This document shows positions 58,501 through 64,000 of a DNA stretch of 64,000 nt, one piece after another. This DNA is from Dicaeum eximium (taxonomy: Eukaryota > Chordata > Aves > Passeriformes > Dicaeidae). The notes under the pieces were generated by a model. That model saw only the letters and a program-made list of their open reading frames with translations. It did no database searches and was not told where the DNA came from. The DNA is taken from NCBI GenBank assembly GCA_013396995.1, contig VWZP01008554.1, forward strand, positions 62,001 to 126,000, written 5' to 3'. The translations under genes were made by a program, and so were the position numbers. Position 1 is the first letter of the stretch, and every line of letters begins with the position of its first letter.

Positions 58501-61500
58501 ACACTGCCCTCATCTCAGCACCTCTCCCTAGAAGTTCTGCTAGCAGAGTGCAAGGGGCAAGGTCTGCCAGGTACCTCAAACAGGGATCCATGGGGATCAG
58601 GGACCTAATTCTGGCTAAGCTCCCTAACTGCCCTGTCCTTGGCCAGTTTCCCTTAAAAAGAAACCAAGTCCAGTGTCAGGTGTGTGTTTTGGGTCCAGTT
58701 TGAGTTTGGACCTGTTGGCTTTGAAGGGGTGCCAATCTGTCCTTGGGATATTTGCCCGCCCTGCCAGCAATCCCTTGGGACAGGGTGTGAGGTCTTAGCC
58801 TGGGCTGTTGGGCCTTGCTGCTTTGGGGCCAGGTACAAGATAGCAGGTGTTTGACTTGTGTGTTTGCTAGGGGCAATTGTTCTGCTGTGGGTGCCCTGGG
58901 AAGAGGCAGGAGAGCTTTGCCCTGTCAGGACCAGCCCCTGCACAGCTTACAGGCCTCCTGCACCCCAACAAATAAGGTGTGGGACCTGAGAAACAAAAGG
59001 GTTCTATTTTCCCTGCCTCTTTTTCTGTATTGTTCAAGCTGGGGCTCACTCCTGCTCTCTGGAGAAGCTGGCTAGAGCAGCCTAGTTCCTGGAGCAGGCA
59101 GGGAGCTGGCACCCATCCTGCTGCCAGCCCTTTTCCCCCATCACTTCCCCCATGCAGGGCTGTGAAAGGCCACGCTGTGAAGCTGCTGGCTGAGAGCAAA
59201 CAGAGCCATGGGGACAGTGCCAGAGAGCAGCAGTGTCCTGGCCCCGAGAGCACCCAGGCAGTGGCTGCTGTGCAGGTCACGCAGGCTGGCAGGGCAGTGC
59301 TGTGCCTTGGCTCCGCCTGGAACACGAGGGAAGGCTCATTCCAAACCCAGTGCCAAGCACTCACATGCTGGGGAAAGCCAGCAGCCCCCTGGGGACAGCC
59401 AAGAGCTGTCTGCTCAGCCACAGGGCTGCTTTGGCTCTTCCCTGCGGATGGAATTCTGCTGAACTGGGGCACTTGTCCATGCCCAAGTGGCTTCAGACTG
59501 AAGATGGCACTGGCCCAAACAGCTCATGCAAACAGGGTGCAAGGCCTGAGTGGCAGAACAAGCAGGAGGCCAGTTTGCTCTCCTGCCTTTGGGCTTCCTC
59601 CTGAGCTGACCTGCCCCAAGCACCCCCTCAGCCTCTGGTTCTCCTGCTCGGCTGGGGACAGCACAAGGAGCCTGGCAGAGCTGTGCAGCTGGGTGAGTTT
59701 TACTCTCCTCACCTCTGCAGATTTGAGTTAAACTGTGCCTTAATGTGTGTGTGCAGCTGAACCCCGTTGCTTTTCTATTCTTTGGGCACCTCTGCATTGG
59801 GATGACTGAGAGAATGCCCAGTCAGGCAGGACAGAGTGACAGGAGAGAGGCAAAGTCTGAGGCTGGGGACACTCAAGACTGGGCTGGCACTGGTTACAGC
59901 TGGAATGTGCATGAGGAGCTGAGAAGGGTGGGAGGCCAAGAAAAGCCCTTGGCTCCCAGGAAAACTTGGAAGCAGGTTAAGAGCATGGAGCTGCGCTGGG
60001 ATGTGCTCAGACACATGGACAGCAGCTTCCAGGAACGGAGATCTCAGGCAAAATATCTGGGTGTCTGGCCAAAGGCTGTACTTACTGAAGGGAAAGGGGT
60101 TGGAGAGATGAGTGCCTCAGCTCCTGACTGTGCCTTACACGTTCCCCTCAGTGCTACGAGACATCAGTGAGCGAGGCAGGGACCTGGAGCAGATCCTGTC
60201 TCAGTACATCACCTTCGTCAAGCCCGCCTTCGAGGAGTTCTGCTTGCCGGTGAGTCCGGGGAGCGACACCCGTGCCAGGGTTGGAACAGGAGCACTTTGT
60301 GCCCAGAGCTCAGATCAGCCCCCTGGACCTTGCTGCCTCTCTGCAGGCTCTGGCCAGGGCAGGGTGTGATGGGGACTGTTTATACAGCCACTGCCTTCCT
60401 GGTGAGATCACCCTTCCCTTTGGGAAGGCAGCATGGCCAGAGGAATCCCTCCCTGTGCAAGGGCTGACAAACCTCTGGGCAGCTCGGCCCGGGAGGGAAG
60501 ATCCTTGGCTGTATTTAGCTGGGGAATGGGAGGTCGCTGCCCCCAGGCAGTGTTTGCTGTGTCTGCCTCCTGTTTTGGGCTGTCCTGCCTGCCCTTTTTA
60601 CCCTGCAGTGCTGCTGGCTTCATACTTGGGAGAGCAGGGAAGCGTCTTCCTTCTGTGTGTGCAGTGGGATGTGGCCTTGCAGGTTGCATTTCCTCGCTGG
60701 TGAGTGGCCAGGGTGACAAGGCCTGCCTGGAGAAAGAAAGCTCCTTTTGGAGCTGATAACAGAGGCAAGGCTCCCTGGCAGACAGGGACTGTGTGGGGGA
60801 GTTCACTGCAGTCCTGCAGACTTGCATGGAAATAGCATGTTTGCAGGCTCAGCCGTTGTGCACCTTTCCTGGCTCTCATAGAGAGGGGCCAGTGCCTTGG
60901 TTCTCAAGGCTTTTCAAGCAGATGTGGTAGTTATGTGAGAATTTTTTTTTTTTTTTAGTCTGGAGGTACTGAGCTAGAAGAGTCCTGAAATCTGGGAACT
61001 GCTGGCCAGCACCACAGGCAGGAATTAAACTGTGCCTCCCACCTCAGGAGCATCCCTGTCTATCTGGTCAGCTCTGCCCCTTACCTTAAGAGAGACTGAT
61101 TCTGTGCTACAAGATCTTTTCCTGGCTCTTGCACAGCTCCCTTTTTTCTGTCTCACTCAGCTGTGGTTCTGGAGACCAATTCCAAAGCCCAGAAGGGCTT
61201 TTTCTGAGAGGCAGGTCCAGCTTGCCAGGCTCCTCTTCTTGCAAGTCCCCAGCAAGATAAATCCACAGTTTTTCAAAGCAGCAGATGCTGCATCAGGCTC
61301 TTCTGATGAAGAGTCCATAAGAGAATGAAGTGTGAAACAAGGAGGGCATAAAACTGCCTTGTTTCTACCCACAGCTTTGCAGTGGTCTGGTCCCACTTCC
61401 AACCTGGCGTTGGCTCAACTGCAGAGCAGCTGCAGGCTCAGCACCCACTGTTGCTGTTATTTGACTCCTAGAGCAGCTCTGAGCCAAGTGGTCCAGTACT

Positions 61501-62730
61501 GGAACGGTCCAGCATATCCTGGTGACTTTTGATATGTCTGGAAGCACTTGGAGGTGTCAGGTGACACCCATCACTGCAGCTGGCTTGGTGGGGCTTGGCT
61601 GTCAGCTGTAAAACTGCCACAAGCCAGGAGGAAACTGAGACTGGCACCTGCAGGTGAAACTAGGTCAGGACTGGTGCCCTGAATCACACCTTCTTTGCAA
61701 GTGATGTGGTAGAGAATTCTCCCTTCCCAGGCAGATCTTGTGGCTGTGGCCAGGCATGCCAGCTCATGCTCTTGGAGCAAGTCTGGATTGGATTCAGGGA
61801 GAAAGATGTTCCCCTGAAGAGCATCAGCTGCTGGAGTTGTGTGATTATGAGCTTCTTAACTGCAGATTTTGTTTAGGGTGCCTCTTAGTGGTTTCTGTAT
61901 GAGCTCATGGAAATGCAGTCAGGGCACAAAGCATGGCCTTTGAAACACAGAGCAGAACACAAATAAGAGCGTCCAAAATGTATTATCAGCAATGACATAC
62001 CTCCCAGTGGGGCTGGGGAGGGCAAGGAGCTGCCCCAGGGAGCAGGGACAATGCCCCAGCCCGGTGTGTCTCCACTTGCCCTGTAACAAAGTGCTCTCTC
62101 TCCTCCCAGACCAAGAAATACGCTGATGTGATCATTCCCAGAGGAGCAGATAATGAAGGTAAGCACCCAGGCCCTGCTGCTCTGCCCTGGCACCCAGCTT
62201 TGGGCTATTGCTGTTGCAGTGGAGTTAGGTTGGAGGTAGCAGGACCTGCCCCAGAGGGGACTGGGACACCTGAGAGAGTACTGCTACCACAGGTGGGCCA
62301 AGATGGGTCTGTTCCCTTTGCTCCTGCTTGGAGCATTATTGACTGGGAGTTTGCATTCCTCCACTGCCTCCAGGCCAGCTCTTGGTTCATCCCACACAAA
62401 AGGCAATGTGCAGCTGGGTCAGCCAGGTTGGGATCAGCCTGACCATCCTGGCTTGGGGGGCAGAGGGATCAGGTCCCGGAGCGGGGATAGGAGGGGACAG
62501 CGGTGGGAGGGACAGCAGGGCCACAGCCCTGCCTTGGCTCTGCTTGACTTGCAGCCATCCTAACGCCATCTCTCCCCCTTTTGCTCGCAGTGGCCATAAA
62601 CCTGATAGTGCAGCACATCCAGGACATTCTTAACGGAGGACTCAGCAAACGCCAGAGCAATGGGTACCTGAATGGCTACACTCCCCCGCGCCAGCGGCAG
62701 CCCTCAGAGTCCAGCAGCCGGCCCCACTGA
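43515..62730 (+). CDS. UCK2: UCK2, uridine-cytidine kinase 2
   Basis: UCK2 phosphorylates uridine and cytidine to UMP and CMP, the first step of pyrimidine salvage; it is a cytosolic tetramer. Exons are 43515-43613, 53189-53348, 54380-54476, 55271-55413, 60152-60249, 62110-62158 and 62591-62730, giving 261 codons as in human. Functional residues are in place: P-loop GVSGGTASGKS (24-34), Asp62 in SQDSFY, Asp84 in FDHP, Tyr112 and His117 in VYDFVSHSR, and Arg166 and Arg176. The C-terminus ends SESSSRPH. All donors are GT; exon 3 has a weak one, AG|GTCTAA. Glu at residue 215 (ADNEV) differs from the Leu I recall in mammals. Intron 1 (9.6 kb) starts in the CpG island; introns 2 and 4 carry CR1 pieces, and intron 4 also an ERV. 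A single N lies at 43704 in intron 1. Confidence 0.97.
44200..53188. other. UCK2 intron 1 body, no further features seen
   Basis: I see no exon of another gene, RNA gene or recognisable transposon in this long intron. Many short open frames on both strands reflect high G+C and lack family resemblance. A TGCTGACTCACAGC element lies just upstream at 44179-44192. Confidence 0.45.
53671..53760 (-). repeat. CR1 LINE extreme 3' end, antisense
   Basis: The plus strand starts with the reverse CR1 terminus CATAGAATCATAGAATCATG, then GTTAGAAGGGATCTTAAAGG and a degenerate CCTTCACCTAGAGCAGG. It lies in UCK2 intron 2 (53349-54379). Confidence 0.88.
55534..55910 (-). repeat. CR1 LINE 3' fragment, antisense
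   Basis: The plus strand starts CAGAATCACAAGGTTGGAAG and runs through ACAGTCCAACCCAGCCCTAA, GGTGACTCCACCACCTCCCC, CCTTGATGCAGCTTGAGACT and CTCCAGGCTAAACCCCAGCT, the reverse of a CR1 3' region. It lies at the start of UCK2 intron 4 (55414-60151). Confidence 0.9.
57006..57797 (-). mobile_element. Endogenous retrovirus LTR (minus orientation) in UCK2 intron 4
   Basis: Read on the minus strand the segment starts TGTGCTGGTTTTGGTTGGGA and ends CAAACCACAACA, so it has TG...CA ends. It contains a TATA-like GATATAAAGC (57321-57312 and again at 57575-57566) and an ATTAAA poly(A) signal (57130-57125), in the correct U3-R-U5 order. It resembles a common avian LTR type, from recall. Its length is inflated by a 254-bp duplication next to an N at 57403; without it the LTR would be about 540 bp. 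It is antisense to UCK2. Confidence 0.8.
57150..57656. repeat. Near-identical tandem duplication flanking a single N
   Basis: Positions 57150-57402 and 57404-57656 are the same 253 bases in tandem (offset 254), differing at one site I can see: the third base after GTGTAACAG-type context is G versus T (about 57241 and 57495). A single N at 57403 sits exactly at the junction. The pattern is what a gap closed with overlapping contig ends would leave. Confidence 0.85.
57798..58480 (-). mobile_element. Probable ERV internal remnant adjoining the LTR
   Basis: On the minus strand the bases just before the LTR read GGGATAAGGGGTGGAGAA (57815-57798), a polypurine tract in the position expected before a 3' LTR. 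This marks 57006-57797 as a 3' LTR with internal sequence to the right. A minus-strand frame at 58367-58086 (93 codons) may be retroviral but I recognise no domain. The right border and any 5' LTR are not visible. Confidence 0.45.
58481..60151. other. Rest of UCK2 intron 4
   Basis: No exon or element can be supported here. Part of 58481-58650 could be further ERV sequence. Long GC-rich open frames on both strands near 59.0-59.7 kb lack family resemblance. Confidence 0.4.
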
Positions 62731-64000
62731 CCCGGGCAGGGCGCCGGGCCGCCACGGCCCCTCTGTACATACTGTCCACTCGTTCCCCCTTATCTATTTA
62801 AGAAACCAGACGGAGACGAATGCCTTTAATTTTGTATGTTGGAGTTGCCGAATGAGAAGCAGCCGGTTGCTCGGGAGCCCGGACCACCCTCAGCTCCCGG
62901 CCTTGCTCAGTAACTCCTCCAGCACGGAACCGGCTATAAATCTCTATAAATATAGAATTGCTCTATTTTTGTGTAAATGCAGAATAACGTAAAATTACTT
63001 GCCGTAAGGTATTTGCCAGGCTCGGTGTTGCTGGGAGGGACTGGGAAAGGGGGGTCCTAGGAGGTGTTGGTGTCAGGATCTTCACCTCAAAGGCGGTAAG
63101 GAAGGAAGAACTGTGGTGGCCATCTTGGGGAAGGGCAGTGGCAGCTTGAGTGTGGCCTGAGTGTTACACCTGGGTTGGGTTTGTCTCTACCTAATGTTGC
63201 TGTTCAGTTCCAAGCAGCCTGGTTTTGGCTGGTGCTGCACAATGCTTCTGGCATTTGGGAGAATGATGTGGAGTATCTCCCCCTGACTCTCTGCAGCTCC
63301 AAGTCTCAGCCTTTCAACAGCATCCCATTCTGTGCCTGACACCCCTTCCCACCACAGGTGTGGGGCTGCTGCCACACCCTCCAGTGAGGACCTGGAAGGT
63401 GGTGCTGGGTATGAGGCCATACAAACATGGCATTTTTAGCAGTCTCAGTGCCTGGCCTGTGTGGGGGCAGCATGTGGATACCTTCAGCCCCTCTGGAGCT
63501 TGGTGGCTGTGTCTGGTGGCACTGTTAGTTGACCCTGGGCTGACCAGCCTGGAGGTTGGCTTGCAGGTCAGAGATGTGTCTCATTCCCCACTGGGATCAG
63601 TTTTGCCCTTGTATGGGGGATTCTGGGGTTTATGAGGTATGGTTAAGGGACAACCAGCCTCTTCTAAAAGAAAGGAGCAATGGCTGATCAAAGGCAGCTG
63701 CTGAGCTGTCTTTCTGAAAGGTCCCTGGGCTGCTTTGCATCCCCATGTGGGACATCCACAGGTCCCATCTGGTCAGTGTGAAACTGGGTGCCCAGCAGTC
63801 CTCTGCTCTGTTTTCAGAGCATGCTCTTGCCTGTCCTGTGTCCCTTTCACTGTCCTGGGGGAGGACACTGTCCCTGCAGTCTGTTGTCCCAAGGGCTGCC
63901 CAGGCAGTGCCCTCCCTTGCCCAGGGTGAGAGTTAGTCTCACCTGACCTGGTGGTGCTACAACAGCCATGTCCAGAGGGGCCTGGTGGGGTTGTACTGCA
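62731..64000 (+). other. UCK2: UCK2 3' UTR and downstream flank
   Basis: An AT-rich block soon after the stop (about 62780-63010, with CTATAAATCTCTATAAATAT) looks like conserved 3' UTR. I find no canonical AATAAA before the window ends, so the transcript either uses a variant signal or extends past 64000. No further gene is visible. Confidence 0.5.

Noticed and set aside
58979..59731. 250-codon plus-strand frame in UCK2 intron 4
   Set aside because: Overlapped by a 201-codon minus frame and no family resemblance; likely chance in GC-rich DNA.
1..64000. CRISPR arrays, operons, bacterial mobile elements or tRNA/rRNA genes
   Set aside because: None seen; the window is a vertebrate nuclear locus with spliced genes.

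Overview
This window is vertebrate nuclear DNA and almost certainly avian. Its genes are split into short exons with GT-AG introns and start in CpG-rich segments. The dispersed repeats are mainly CR1 LINEs, in both the common avian form and a more diverged form, plus one endogenous retroviral LTR of a type I associate with bird genomes. A neoavian bird, possibly a passerine, fits best. Species cannot be read from the sequence.

Six protein-coding genes can be reconstructed exon by exon. From left to right they are the 5' end of NUF2 (minus, running off the left edge), LRRC52 (plus), MGST3 (plus), ALDH9A1 (minus), TMCO1 (minus) and UCK2 (plus). The block LRRC52-MGST3-ALDH9A1-TMCO1-UCK2 has the order and orientations I know from human 1q24. 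NUF2 directly beside LRRC52 differs from human, where PBX1, LMX1A and RXRG lie between them. For the five complete genes the joined exons keep frame and give 292, 147, 519, 188 and 261 codons.

Layout: 1-1.8 kb is NUF2 exons 1-2 and its CpG promoter; 2.1-2.45 kb is a CR1 copy; 2.9-6.0 kb is two-exon LRRC52; 7.0-12.4 kb is MGST3 with a probable non-coding first exon. ALDH9A1 (13.4-20.7 kb) converges on MGST3. TMCO1 (20.9-38.2 kb) lies head-to-tail upstream of ALDH9A1 with only about 170 bp between its poly(A) signal and the ALDH9A1 start codon. From 38.2 to 43.2 kb is a CR1-rich spacer between the divergent TMCO1 and UCK2 promoters. UCK2 fills 43.5-62.7 kb with a 9.6 kb first intron and an antisense ERV in intron 4. 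The last 1.3 kb is UCK2 3' UTR and flank.

The genes do not form a pathway. They cover a kinetochore subunit, a sperm K+-channel accessory subunit, a microsomal glutathione transferase/peroxidase, an aldehyde dehydrogenase for carnitine and GABA synthesis, an ER Ca2+/translocon membrane protein and uridine-cytidine kinase. I found no previously undescribed system. The items worth a second look are promoter motifs (CDE/CHR at NUF2, an X-box at TMCO1, TGACTCA sites at MGST3 and UCK2), a probable assembly duplication beside an N inside the ERV, the poly-Glu tail of LRRC52, and the very tight TMCO1/ALDH9A1 junction.
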